From the NCBI RefSeq assembly GCF_000739895.2, contig NZ_BBJS01000050.1, forward strand, positions 62,001 through 126,000: a DNA stretch of 64,000 nt. The letters run 5' to 3'. Positions 17,603 to 26,471 of the stretch are shown one piece after another (the first letter of the stretch is position 1; each line of letters starts with the position of its first letter). Source of the DNA: Sphingomonas paucimobilis NBRC 13935 (GTDB lineage Bacteria; Pseudomonadota; Alphaproteobacteria; Sphingomonadales; Sphingomonadaceae). The position numbers were made by a program, and so were the translations under genes. The notes below the pieces were generated by a model. The model saw only the letters and a program-made list of their open reading frames with translations. It searched no databases and was not told the DNA's origin.

Positions 17603-19392
17603 AGAAGCTGCTGCTCGCCCTCCTCGCGACCGCCGCCCCGCTCGCCGCACAGGATTATCGCCAGCGCCTGCCGCAGGACGAGGTGATCTATTTCGTCCTG
17701 CCCGACCGGTTCGAGAATGGCGACACCGCCAATGATCGCGGCGGCCTGAAGGGCGGCCCGCTGATCACCGGCTTCGATCCGACGCACAAGGGCTTCTACC
17801 ATGGCGGCGACCTGAAGGGGCTGACCAAGCGGCTCGACTATATCCAGGGGCTGGGCGCGACGGCGATCTGGTTGGGGCCAATCTTCAAAAACAAGCCCGT
17901 CCAGGGTGCCAAGGGCCATGAGAGCGCCGGCTATCACGGCTATTGGATCACCGACTTCACCACGGTCGACCCGCATCTCGGCAGCGAGGCCGATCTGCAT
18001 GCCTTCATCGACGCTGCGCATCGACGGGGGATGAAGGTCTATATGGACATCATCGTCAACCATACGGCGGACGTGATCCAGTATCGCGAATGCGCCGAGG
18101 GATCGCCCTGCCCCTATCGTGACCGCGCGAGCTATCCCTATCAGCGGCGCGGCGGGGTGACTGGTCAGGCGATCAATCCGGGCTTTGCAGGCGACGATGT
18201 TCAGACGGCCGCGAACTTCGCCAAGCTGGCCGACCCGAATTATGCCTACACACCTTATGTCCCGGCGGCCGAGGAGAACGCCAAGACCCCGGCCTGGCTC
18301 AACGACCCGATCTACTACCACAATCGCGGCAACACGACCTTCGAGGATGAAAGCTCGACCACCGGCGATTTCTCGGGGTTGGACGATCTCTACACCGAAA
18401 ACCCGCGCGTAATCGCGGGGATGATCGATATCTATGGCAGCTGGATCGACCGGTTCGGCATCGACGGCTTCCGCATCGACACCGCCAAGCATGTGAACCC
18501 GGAATTCTGGCGCAGCTTTGTCCCCGCCATGCTGGAACGCGCCAAGGCCAAGGGCATTCCGAACTTCCATATCTTTGGCGAAGTGACGGCGGGGATGGAC
18601 CCCGGCTATCTCGCCCGCTGGACCAAGGTCGCGGACTATCCGGCCGTCCTCGACTTCGCCTTCATGAACGCGGTGATCCAGACGGTCGCGGAGAACAAGC
18701 CGACCCGCACGCTGGCCAGCCTGTTCGAGGGCGATGTCCTTTACGCCAAGGGCGAGGCGACCGCGGACATCCTGCCGACCTTCCTCGGCAATCACGACCA
18801 TGGCCGCTTCGCGCGTGACGTGCGGGCCGCGAATCCGAACGCATCGGACGAGGAAATCCTGAAGCGCGTCGAACTGGGTCACGCCATGCTGCTGACCCTG
18901 CGCGGCGTGCCGACCATCTATTCGGGTGACGAGCAAGGTTTCGCAGGCGACGGCAATGATCAGGATGCGCGCGAAGACATGTTCGCCAGCAAGGTCGCCA
19001 GCTATAACGACAACACGCTCGTCGGCACGAGGAAGACGACTGCGACCGACAGCTTCGTGACCAGCCACCCGCTCTACCGCGAGATCGCCAGCCTCGCCCG
19101 CCTGCGTGTCGCCAATCCGGCGCTGACCCGAGGGCGACAGATAATCCGCGCACGCGGCGATGCGCCGGGCCTGTTCGCCGTCTCGCGTTTCGACCCCGCC
19201 ACGGGGCGCGAATATCTGATCGCCTTCAACACCTCGGCCAAGCCAATCACGCAGGCGGTGCAGGTTGAAACGGCATCGCAACGTTTCACGACCATGGCCG
19301 GACGCTGTGCCCCGAGCGCCGCCGCGCCGGGCAGCCTGATGTTGGAATTGCCCGCCTTCGGCTATGCCGTCTGCGCGGCGGAGAGCCGTTGA
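17599..19392 (+). CDS. Exported alpha-amylase family protein (GH13)
   Basis: A 597-residue glycoside hydrolase family 13 enzyme that cleaves alpha-1,4-glucans or cyclodextrins, probably in the periplasm. Residues 1-17 are a signal peptide (MKKLLLALLATAAPLAA). The catalytic triad is visible: nucleophile Asp294 in GFRIDTAKH, acid/base Glu328 in IFGEVTAG, and Asp400 in FLGNHDHGRF. Region I is DIIVNHTAD (about 150-158). A C-terminal beta domain follows. AAAGG precedes the ATG, which overlaps the halogenase stop (ATGA). It is the first of three coupled alpha-glucan hydrolases. Confidence 0.93.
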   Translation: MKKLLLALLATAAPLAAQDYRQRLPQDEVIYFVLPDRFENGDTANDRGGLKGGPLITGFDPTHKGFYHGGDLKGLTKRLDYIQGLGATAIWLGPIFKNKPVQGAKGHESAGYHGYWITDFTTVDPHLGSEADLHAFIDAAHRRGMKVYMDIIVNHTADVIQYRECAEGSPCPYRDRASYPYQRRGGVTGQAINPGFAGDDVQTAANFAKLADPNYAYTPYVPAAEENAKTPAWLNDPIYYHNRGNTTFEDESSTTGDFSGLDDLYTENPRVIAGMIDIYGSWIDRFGIDGFRIDTAKHVNPEFWRSFVPAMLERAKAKGIPNFHIFGEVTAGMDPGYLARWTKVADYPAVLDFAFMNAVIQTVAENKPTRTLASLFEGDVLYAKGEATADILPTFLGNHDHGRFARDVRAANPNASDEEILKRVELGHAMLLTLRGVPTIYSGDEQGFAGDGNDQDAREDMFASKVASYNDNTLVGTRKTTATDSFVTSHPLYREIASLARLRVANPALTRGRQIIRARGDAPGLFAVSRFDPATGREYLIAFNTSAKPITQAVQVETASQRFTTMAGRCAPSAAAPGSLMLELPAFGYAVCAAESR

Positions 19393-21005
19393 TGACCGAT
19401 ACTGCCCGCATGCCCCCACGTCCTTGGTGGAAGGGGGCGGTGATCTATCAGATCTACCCGCGCAGCTTTGCCGACAGCAATGGCGACGGCATCGGCGACC
19501 TGCCCGGCATCACCGCGCGGCTGGATCATGTCGCCAGCCTGGGCGTGGATGCGATCTGGCTGTCGCCCTTCTTCACCTCGCCGATGAAGGATTTCGGCTA
19601 TGACGTGGCGGATTACCGTGATGTCGATCCGATCTTCGGCACGCTTCACGATTTCGACGCGCTGGTCGCGCGCGCGCACGAATTGGGGCTGAAGGTCGTC
19701 ATCGACCAGGTGTACAGCCACACCTCCGACGAGCATCCCTGGTTCACCGAAAGCCGCTCCAGCCGCACCAATGCCCACGCCGACTGGTATGTCTGGGCCA
19801 ATGCCAAGCCCGATGGCTCGCCACCGTCCAACTGGCAGTCGGTGTTCGGCGGCCCCGCCTGGACCTGGGACGCGCGGCGCGGGCAATATTACCTGCACAA
19901 TTTCCTGAAGGAGCAGCCGCAGCTGCACGTCCACCACCCGGACGTGCAGGCCGAATTGCTGGCGACGGCGCGCTTCTGGCTCGACCGGGGCGTGGACGGT
20001 TTCCGGCTCGATGCGATCAACTTCATGATGCACGAGCCGACGATGCGCGATAACCCGCCTGCCCCCGATACGGGCAAGACGCGCACTCGGCCGTTCGATT
20101 TCCAACTGAAGCTCTACAATCAGAGCCATGCCGACATCGTGCCCTTCCTAGAGCGGATCCGCGCGACGCTGGACGAGTATGGCGACCGCTTCACCGTGGC
20201 CGAGGTCGGCGGCGACGAGGCGGATCGCGAGATGAAGCTGTTCACCGCCAGCGACCACCGGCTGAACACCGCTTACGGCTTCGATTTCCTATACGCCGAC
20301 CGGCTGACCCCGCGCATTGTCGCCGAGGCGGTGGCGAAATGGCCCGCCGAGCCGGGTGTCGGCTGGCCGAGTTGGGCCTTCGAGAACCATGACGCGCCGC
20401 GCGCCGTATCGCGCTGGACCACGCCAGAGCATCGCGACGCGTTCGCGCGGATGAAGATGCTGCTGCTGCTATCCCTTCGCGGCAATGCCTTCCTCTACCA
20501 AGGCGAGGAACTGGGGCTGACCCAGGTCGATGTCCCGTTCGACCGGCTGGTCGATCCTGAAGCCATCGCCAACTGGCCGCTGACCTTGTCGCGCGACGGG
20601 GTGCGCACACCGATGCCGTGGAGCAGCAATGCCATCAACGGCGGCTTCTCGGATGCCGAACCCTGGCTTCCGGTCGGTCCGGACCATGCCGCGCTGGCGG
20701 TCAATCGGCAGGATGGCGATCCGGACTCGCTTCTCAACCTGACGCGCCGTCTGGTGCGCCTGAGGGCCGAGACGCCCGCGCTGGCGGTCGGCGATCTGAC
20801 GCTGCTCCATGCCGACGACCAGCTACTTGCCTTCGAACGGCGCGAGGGGGCGCAACGCCTGCTCTGCCTGTTCAATCTGGGCGACATGCCCGTCCAGCTT
20901 CCCCCCGCCGTGCCACGCGGCGGCCGAACGCTGGTCCAAATCAATAGCGCCACCGACGAACGCCTGGACGCGTTCGGGGCGGCGATCCGGGAGATGACTG
21001 CATGA
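19392..21005 (+). CDS. Alpha-glucosidase, GH13 oligo-1,6-glucosidase type
   Basis: A 537-residue GH13 enzyme that releases glucose from maltose, isomaltose or short maltodextrins. The N-terminus WWKGAVIYQIYPRSFADSNGDGIGDL is diagnostic of the subfamily. The catalytic residues are Asp207 (GFRLDAIN), Glu271 (VAEVGGDE) and Asp334 (FENHDAPRA). There is no signal peptide, so it probably acts in the cytoplasm on sugar brought in by the neighbouring permease. The ATG at 19392 shares its A with the TGA of the amylase gene. The next gene starts inside its stop (ATGA). Confidence 0.94.
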   Translation: MTDTARMPPRPWWKGAVIYQIYPRSFADSNGDGIGDLPGITARLDHVASLGVDAIWLSPFFTSPMKDFGYDVADYRDVDPIFGTLHDFDALVARAHELGLKVVIDQVYSHTSDEHPWFTESRSSRTNAHADWYVWANAKPDGSPPSNWQSVFGGPAWTWDARRGQYYLHNFLKEQPQLHVHHPDVQAELLATARFWLDRGVDGFRLDAINFMMHEPTMRDNPPAPDTGKTRTRPFDFQLKLYNQSHADIVPFLERIRATLDEYGDRFTVAEVGGDEADREMKLFTASDHRLNTAYGFDFLYADRLTPRIVAEAVAKWPAEPGVGWPSWAFENHDAPRAVSRWTTPEHRDAFARMKMLLLLSLRGNAFLYQGEELGLTQVDVPFDRLVDPEAIANWPLTLSRDGVRTPMPWSSNAINGGFSDAEPWLPVGPDHAALAVNRQDGDPDSLLNLTRRLVRLRAETPALAVGDLTLLHADDQLLAFERREGAQRLLCLFNLGDMPVQLPPAVPRGGRTLVQINSATDERLDAFGAAIREMTA

Positions 21006-23080
21006 AGACGACGATTGCCTTGGGGCTCGGCCTGATCGCCGGAGCGGCGCAGGCCCAGAATGGCCCCGCCGATCCGGCGGTCAACGAGACGTTCAAATTC
21101 GCCAAGCCCGCCGGACAGCCCGACGCCATTGAAACCTCGCCCGACGGCACGATTACGGTGCAGGTGTCGACCGACAATGACGGCCGCGCGGTCTATATGA
21201 TCGCCCGCAACGGCAAGGCGATCGTCGCGCCCTCGCGACTGGGCATGATGTTCACCGACGCGCCCAAGATCGAGCGGGGGCTGAAGATCGAGTCCGTGTC
21301 TCATGCCAAGTCGGACACGAGCTGGACCCAGCCCTGGGGCGAGTGGCGCACCATCCGCGACAATCACCGCGAGATGCGCGTCCGCCTGATGGAGTCGAGC
21401 GCGCTCCATCGCCGCTATGACGTGGTGTTCCGGGTGCAGGATGACGGCGTCGGCTTCCGCTACGAATTTCCCGAGCAGCAGGCTTTGCCCAAGGCGAACA
21501 TCGCCGAGGAGCTGACCGAGTTCAACATCGCTCAGAACGGCACCGCATGGTGGAAGCCCGCCTTCCTGTGGAATCGCGAGGAATATCTTTACAACCGCAC
21601 GCCGATCACCGCGGTCGGCACGGCGGCGACGCCGATCACCATGAAGCTGGACGACGGCACCCATATCGCCATCCATGAGGCGGCCTTGGTCGACTATGCC
21701 AGCATGGCGCTGATGAAGACCGAAGGGAACAACTTCAAGGCGGTCCTGACCCCCGGCTCGGGCGCGCCAAAGGTGGTGAAGACGGGGGCGTGGACGACGC
21801 CGTGGCGGACCTTCCTGATCGCACCCGATGCGGGCGGGCTCTATATGAGCCATCTGATGCTCAACCTGAACGAGCCCAACAAGCTGGGCGACGTATCCTG
21901 GGTAAAGCCCGGCAAGTTCGTCGGCGTTTGGTGGAAGATGATCAAGGGCGAATGGAGCTGGGCGCGCGGGCCCCGGCACGGCGCGACGACGGCGAATGTG
22001 AAGACCTATATCGACTTCGCGTCCAAATACGGCATCCCCGGCGTGCTGGTCGAAGGATGGAATATCGGCTGGGACGGCGACTGGGCGGGCAACGGTTCGG
22101 CGATGCAGTTCGCGACCCCGACCGAGGATTTCGATGCGGATTATCTGGCGAAATATGCCAAGTCCAAGGGCGTCTCGCTGATCGGCCATCACGAGACCGG
22201 CGGCGCGGTCAGCCATTATGAGAGCCAGTTCGACCCCGCCTTCAAATTCGCCGCCGATCATGGCGAGCATGTCGTCAAGACCGGCTATGTCGCCGATGCC
22301 GGGCAGATCGAGCGGGCGAACGCGGACGGCACGGTGTCGCGCGAGTGGCATGAGGGCCAGTGGATGGTGAACCACCATCTGCGCGTGCTGGAGGCCGCCG
22401 CGAAGTACAAGGTGTCGATCGACAGCCATGAGCCGGTCAAGGACACCGGCCTGCGCCGCACCTATCCCAACTGGCTGGCGCGTGAGGGCTCGCGGGGCAT
22501 GGAATATAACGCCTGGCCCGGCAAGAACCCGCCCGAGCATGAGGTCAACCTGGCCTTCACCCGAATGCTCGAAGGGCCGATGGACTTCACGCCAGGCGTG
22601 CTGAGCCTGACGGGGAGCGACAACAGCCCGATCCAGTCGACCATCGCCAAACAGCTGGCGCTGTACGTGGTGCTCTATTCCCCGGTGCAGATGGCGGCCG
22701 ATACGCCGGAGAATTACGCCAAATACCCGCAGGCGTTCCGCTTCATCGCGGACGTGCCGGTCGATTGGGAAGATAGCCGCGTCCTGAACGGCGAGGTTGG
22801 GGATTACGTCACCTTCGCACGGCGGGATCGGAAAAGCCGCGACTGGTATATCGGCTCGATCACCGACGAGAATCCGCGCGACCTGACGGTGACGCTCGAC
22901 TTCCTCGATCCGGGCAAGACGTACGAGGCGCAGGTCTACAAGGACGGCCCCGGCGCGACCTATGCGACCGAAGCGCGGCACTCGATCGCGTTCGAGACCA
23001 AGCGAGTGAAGAAGGGCGACACGCTGACCCTGTCGCTCGCCCCCGGCGGCGGCCAGGCGATCCGGTTGAAGGCGCTGTAA
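21002..23080 (+). CDS. Glycoside hydrolase family 97 alpha-glucosidase (SusB-like)
   Basis: A 692-residue exported enzyme of the SusB type, an inverting Ca-dependent alpha-glucosidase. The signal peptide is MKTTIALGLGLIAGAAQAQ. Family features: N-terminal beta-sandwich (to about 270), barrel segments VEGWNIGWDGDW and LIGHHETGGA, and the SIDSHEPVKDTGLRRTYPNW and REGSRGMEYNAW motifs (about 475-505) that carry the Glu residues binding Ca and acting as acid/base. The C-terminal sandwich follows. It is the last gene of the maltodextrin operon. The ATG overlaps the upstream stop. Periplasmic location together with the GH13 amylase is likely. Confidence 0.94.
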   Translation: MKTTIALGLGLIAGAAQAQNGPADPAVNETFKFAKPAGQPDAIETSPDGTITVQVSTDNDGRAVYMIARNGKAIVAPSRLGMMFTDAPKIERGLKIESVSHAKSDTSWTQPWGEWRTIRDNHREMRVRLMESSALHRRYDVVFRVQDDGVGFRYEFPEQQALPKANIAEELTEFNIAQNGTAWWKPAFLWNREEYLYNRTPITAVGTAATPITMKLDDGTHIAIHEAALVDYASMALMKTEGNNFKAVLTPGSGAPKVVKTGAWTTPWRTFLIAPDAGGLYMSHLMLNLNEPNKLGDVSWVKPGKFVGVWWKMIKGEWSWARGPRHGATTANVKTYIDFASKYGIPGVLVEGWNIGWDGDWAGNGSAMQFATPTEDFDADYLAKYAKSKGVSLIGHHETGGAVSHYESQFDPAFKFAADHGEHVVKTGYVADAGQIERANADGTVSREWHEGQWMVNHHLRVLEAAAKYKVSIDSHEPVKDTGLRRTYPNWLAREGSRGMEYNAWPGKNPPEHEVNLAFTRMLEGPMDFTPGVLSLTGSDNSPIQSTIAKQLALYVVLYSPVQMAADTPENYAKYPQAFRFIADVPVDWEDSRVLNGEVGDYVTFARRDRKSRDWYIGSITDENPRDLTVTLDFLDPGKTYEAQVYKDGPGATYATEARHSIAFETKRVKKGDTLTLSLAPGGGQAIRLKAL

Positions 23081-23088
23081 AACCTGTT

Positions 23089-23222
23089 CCTCCCCCATAG
23101 GGGGAGGGGACCATGCGTAGCATGGTGGAGGGGTATCGCCGGTGGCGAGGTTGGTTTCACCTCGCCGACCGGGACACCCCTCCGTCAGGGCTTCGCCCTG
23201 CCACCTCCCCTTACAAGGGAGG
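23089..23222. repeat. Multi-hairpin intergenic repeat, copy 1
   Basis: A 134-base element between the convergent GH97 and peptidase genes. It consists of successive short hairpins: CTCCCCC-ATA-GGGGGAG, ACCATGC-GTA-GCATGGT, GGCGAGG/CCTCGCC, CAGGGC-TTC-GCCCTG and CCTCCC/GGGAGG. A related element lies at 44698-44829. The two share the GGGGACCATGCGNAGCAT block, a GAGGGGT...CCGGT block and a CTGCCACCTCCC block. It is probably a dispersed, non-coding intergenic repeat. It may also end transcription from both sides here. Confidence 0.8.
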
Positions 23223-23230
23223 ACTTTGAA

Positions 23231-25348
23231 TTACTTCGTCGGGAAGCCCCGCTGCTTGAGCAGCGCGTTCACGTCCGGATCGCGCCCCCGGAAAGCGCGA
23301 TACGCTTCCGCGCGGTCCGTTTCATTCCCCGTCGACAGCAGGATACGCGCGAAGCGGTCCGCCGTCGCCTTGTCCCACGGGCTCCCCGCTTCCTCGAACG
23401 CGGCGAAGGTATCGGCGTCCATCGTCTCCGACCAGAGATAGCTGTAATAGCCCGCCGAATAGCTGTCCGACGAGAAGAGGTGATTGAACTGCGGCAGGCG
23501 GTGCCGCATCACCAATTCCTTCGGCATCCCGATCTCGCGCAGGGTCGTCGCCTCGAACGCCGCCGGGTCGACGATCCCGTCCGGGATGGTGTGCAGCTTC
23601 ATGTCGACGATCGCCGAGGACAGATATTCGGTCGTCGCGAAGCCCTGGTTGAAGGTCTCCGACGCCTTGATCTTATCGAGCAGCGCCTGCGGCATGGGCT
23701 GGCCGGTCTTGTAGTGGCGCGCGTACTTGTCGAGCACGTCGCGGGTCAGCAGCCAATGCTCGTTCACCTGGCTGGGATATTCCACAAAGTCGCGCGGCGT
23801 GCCCGCCAGCCCCGGATAGGTGACGTTCTGGAGCATCGCGTGGATGGCGTGGCCAAATTCGTGGAACAGCGTCTCGGCATCGTCCAGGCTGATCAGCACC
23901 GGCTCGCCCTTCGCGCCCTTGGCGAAGTTGTTGTTGTTCGACGACAGGACATTCTGCACCGGCGGCAGGTTGCGCTGGCCGCGATAGGTGTTGGCCCATG
24001 CGCCCGAACGCTTGCCCGTCCGCGCGAAATCGTCGCGGTAGAACAGGCCGACTTCCTTGCCGTTCCGGGTGACGTGCCAGACGCGCATGTTCGGCTCGAA
24101 CACCGGGACCGTGCCGGTGATTTCCTTGAACTCGAGCCCATAGAGCCGGTTCGCGGCATAGAGCGAACCCTGGATGATGTTATTCAGTTCGAAATAGGGC
24201 TTCAACTCGGCCTGATCGAGGTCGTAGCGGCTCTTGCGGACCTTCTCCTGATAGAAGCGATAGTCCCAGGGCTCGATCGTGATCTTCGCTCCTTCCTTAT
24301 CCGCAATGGCCTGCATGTCGCGGACCTCCTCGGCGACGCGCGCCTTGGCGGCCGGCCAAACGCGCATCATCAGGTCCATGGCGGCGGCCGGGGTCTTGGC
24401 CATCGTGTCCTGCATCCGCCAGTCGGCATGGGTCTTGAAGCCCAGCAGATGCGCGCGGTTGGCGCGCAGGCGGACGATACGAGCGATCGTCGCCTTGGTG
24501 TCATTCACATCGCCATTGTCGCCGCGCTTGGTGAAGGCGCGCCACACCTGCTCGCGCAGTGCCCGGTCGGTGGCAAAGGTCAACACCGGATCGACCGCAG
24601 ACCGCGTGTTGACGATCGCCCAGCCCTGCTGCCCACGCTCCGCGGCGGCCGCCTTGGCCACCGCCTTCACGCTGTCGGGCAGACCCGCAAGGCGCGCCTC
24701 GTCGGTAACGATGATCGCGGTGCCTTCGTCCGCCAGCAGCCGCTGCGAAAACCCGCTGAAGTTGATGGCGAGATTCTGGTTGAAGGCGGACAGCTCCTCC
24801 TTCTGCGCGGGCGTCAGCTTGGCACCCTGCCGCACGAAGCTGTCATAGGTGCGCGTGACCAGCCGCTTCTGCTGCGCATCCAGCCCGCTCGTGTCGCGTG
24901 CCTTGTAGATCGCCTCGATCCGAGCGAACAGCTTGGGGTTGAAGGTGATCTCGTCCGACGCCTTGGAAAGCTTGGGCGACCATTCACGGTCCAGCGCCTG
25001 ATAGGCGGGCGTATTCATATTGCCCGTCATCACCCCGAACAGCGTCATCACGCGGTTCAGCGTCTGCCCGGCATTCTGCATCGGCACGAAGGTATTGGCG
25101 AAGGTCGGCTTGGCCGGATTATTGGCGATCCGGTCATAGTCCTGCTTGCGCTCGGCCAGCGCCGCTTCGAAGGCCGCCGGGAAGAGTTCCGGCTTCACCT
25201 TGTCCCAAGGGGGCACCCCGCCATAGGGGCCAGTCCAGGGCGCGAGCAGCGGGTTGGTGGCGGGCGCCTGGGCAGCTTGGGGCGGACCGGCCAGCACGGA
25301 ACTGCTCAGAAGCGCCGCAAGGCCAGCGGCAAGGTAGAGATGACGCAA
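23231..25348 (-). CDS. Peptidyl-dipeptidase Dcp-like M3 metallopeptidase, exported
   Basis: A 705-residue zinc peptidase of the M3 family that removes C-terminal dipeptides from short peptides. The zinc motif HEFGH is at residues 496-500 (LFHEFGHAIHAML), with the third ligand region downstream. The signal peptide MRHLYLAAGLAALLSSSVLAG indicates a periplasmic enzyme, unlike the mainly cytoplasmic E. coli Dcp. C-terminal features SYLWSETMDADTF and GRDPDVNALLKQRGF are typical of the family. It is monocistronic and convergent with the maltodextrin operon. The 81 bases upstream hold only a promoter-sized gap. Confidence 0.93.
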   Translation of the reverse strand: MRHLYLAAGLAALLSSSVLAGPPQAAQAPATNPLLAPWTGPYGGVPPWDKVKPELFPAAFEAALAERKQDYDRIANNPAKPTFANTFVPMQNAGQTLNRVMTLFGVMTGNMNTPAYQALDREWSPKLSKASDEITFNPKLFARIEAIYKARDTSGLDAQQKRLVTRTYDSFVRQGAKLTPAQKEELSAFNQNLAINFSGFSQRLLADEGTAIIVTDEARLAGLPDSVKAVAKAAAAERGQQGWAIVNTRSAVDPVLTFATDRALREQVWRAFTKRGDNGDVNDTKATIARIVRLRANRAHLLGFKTHADWRMQDTMAKTPAAAMDLMMRVWPAAKARVAEEVRDMQAIADKEGAKITIEPWDYRFYQEKVRKSRYDLDQAELKPYFELNNIIQGSLYAANRLYGLEFKEITGTVPVFEPNMRVWHVTRNGKEVGLFYRDDFARTGKRSGAWANTYRGQRNLPPVQNVLSSNNNNFAKGAKGEPVLISLDDAETLFHEFGHAIHAMLQNVTYPGLAGTPRDFVEYPSQVNEHWLLTRDVLDKYARHYKTGQPMPQALLDKIKASETFNQGFATTEYLSSAIVDMKLHTIPDGIVDPAAFEATTLREIGMPKELVMRHRLPQFNHLFSSDSYSAGYYSYLWSETMDADTFAAFEEAGSPWDKATADRFARILLSTGNETDRAEAYRAFRGRDPDVNALLKQRGFPTK

Positions 25349-25429
25349 GAGTAACTCCCGTTCATGAAACAGGCGTCATCATAAGCCACGGGACAAACGG
25401 GTAAAGTCTCCTGTCTTACCAAGCGCTCA

Positions 25430-25621
25430 TCAGGACCCATCGCGCAACTGCGCCTCGGCCATCCGCGCCGCCGCGATCAAGGACTCGCCGGTTGCCTGCG
25501 CGGCATATGGCGTCATCGCCACCGCCACGCCATTGGGGCCGTCGAGCATGACGATCCCCTGCTCGGCCGTCGCGACCCCCGCATCACCATGGACGGGCCA
25601 CGGGTTGAAGGCGGTGCTCAT
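25430..25621 (-). CDS. Small protein of unknown function coupled to a Crp-type regulator
   Basis: A 63-residue frame whose ATG (25621) overlaps the stop of the upstream regulator gene (ATGA), which argues for a real co-translated gene. The product is mildly hydrophobic (GIVMLDGPNGVAVAMTPYAAQATGESLIAAARMAEAQL), with a beta-hairpin-like first half and an amphipathic helix. There is no signal peptide, membrane helix or recognised family. Small proteins of this kind frequently follow Crp-type regulators in sphingomonads. A role in modulating the regulator is possible but speculative. Confidence 0.62.
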   Translation of the reverse strand: MSTAFNPWPVHGDAGVATAEQGIVMLDGPNGVAVAMTPYAAQATGESLIAAARMAEAQLRDGS

Positions 25622-26409
25622 GCAATCTTCTCGTTCATGGTCGGACCACCACCGAACAAATAGCCCGGATCGAAATCGGCCAGTGTCCGAAGCGCATCGG
25701 AATCGAGGATGTGCACATCCCCGCTGCGAAAGGTCATCAAGCCCCGTTCGCGCAACGAGCGCAGTACGCGATTGAGATGAACGGGCGTGATCCCCGCTGC
25801 CTCCGCGAGATCGATCTGGGTGACGGGAAAGCGAAAGGCGCCATCGCGGACCATATCCACCATGGCGAGCCGCTCATGCAGTTCGCAGAACAGATGCGCG
25901 ACACGGCCATCGGCCTCCAGCCGCCCCAGCCGGAACACCCATTCGCGGTGCATCGCCGCGTCGAGTAGGGTCGAAAACCACAACAACCGGGTCAGGCGCG
26001 GGCGATGCTGGACGATCGCCTCCAGCCGGTCATGCCCCACCGTCGCGACGCGCACCGGCGTCAGCGTGGCGACATCATGGTCCAGATAGCGCATGGCAAA
26101 GCCGTGCAGGTCGACGAAATCACCGGGGACATGGAAGGCCACGATCTGCCGATTGCCATGGCGATCGTCCATGTACCGACACATCACGCCTTCCAGCAGT
26201 AGGCTGCTATACCGCACCCGTTCCTCGCGCCGGATCACGATCTTGCGGGCGGGCAAGGCGATGACATCGGCGACGCTGTCCTCCAGCACCGCCATGTCGT
26301 CGGGCGTCATCGCGTCACGTCCACGCCCCTTGAGGAACAGATGCGTGTGCCTGAGCGGATTGGAAACGAACCCTTTACCCTCCAGGGTATCGATCGCCGA
26401 TATCGGCAT
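25618..26409 (-). CDS. Crp/Fnr-family transcription regulator
   Basis: A 263-residue regulator with an N-terminal cyclic-nucleotide-binding-like beta-roll (about 40-150; FHVPGDFVDLHGFAMRYLDHDVATLT) and a C-terminal winged helix (about 185-240; VTQIDLAEAAGITPVHLNRVLRSLRERGL). The N-terminal part lacks the Fnr cysteine cluster, and the classical cAMP-binding RxS motif is not seen, so the signal is unclear. The length exceeds E. coli Crp (210) by an N-terminal extension. AAGGA lies about 7 bases before the ATG. It shares a message with the 63-residue protein downstream. Confidence 0.87.
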   Translation of the reverse strand: MPISAIDTLEGKGFVSNPLRHTHLFLKGRGRDAMTPDDMAVLEDSVADVIALPARKIVIRREERVRYSSLLLEGVMCRYMDDRHGNRQIVAFHVPGDFVDLHGFAMRYLDHDVATLTPVRVATVGHDRLEAIVQHRPRLTRLLWFSTLLDAAMHREWVFRLGRLEADGRVAHLFCELHERLAMVDMVRDGAFRFPVTQIDLAEAAGITPVHLNRVLRSLRERGLMTFRSGDVHILDSDALRTLADFDPGYLFGGGPTMNEKIA

Positions 26410-26471
26410 GGGTATTCCTTTTCGCCAGCGTTACGACATGGGTAATCGTTTCTGGCGGCAAGGGTTCCGGA

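Noticed and set aside
20495..23098. An 867-residue open frame antisense to the alpha-glucosidase and GH97 genes.
   Set aside because: It crosses two well-supported coupled genes and shows no recognisable motif.
25349..25429. Looked for a small gene between the M3 peptidase and the 63-residue ORF.
   Set aside because: Only 81 bases with no start/ribosome-site combination.
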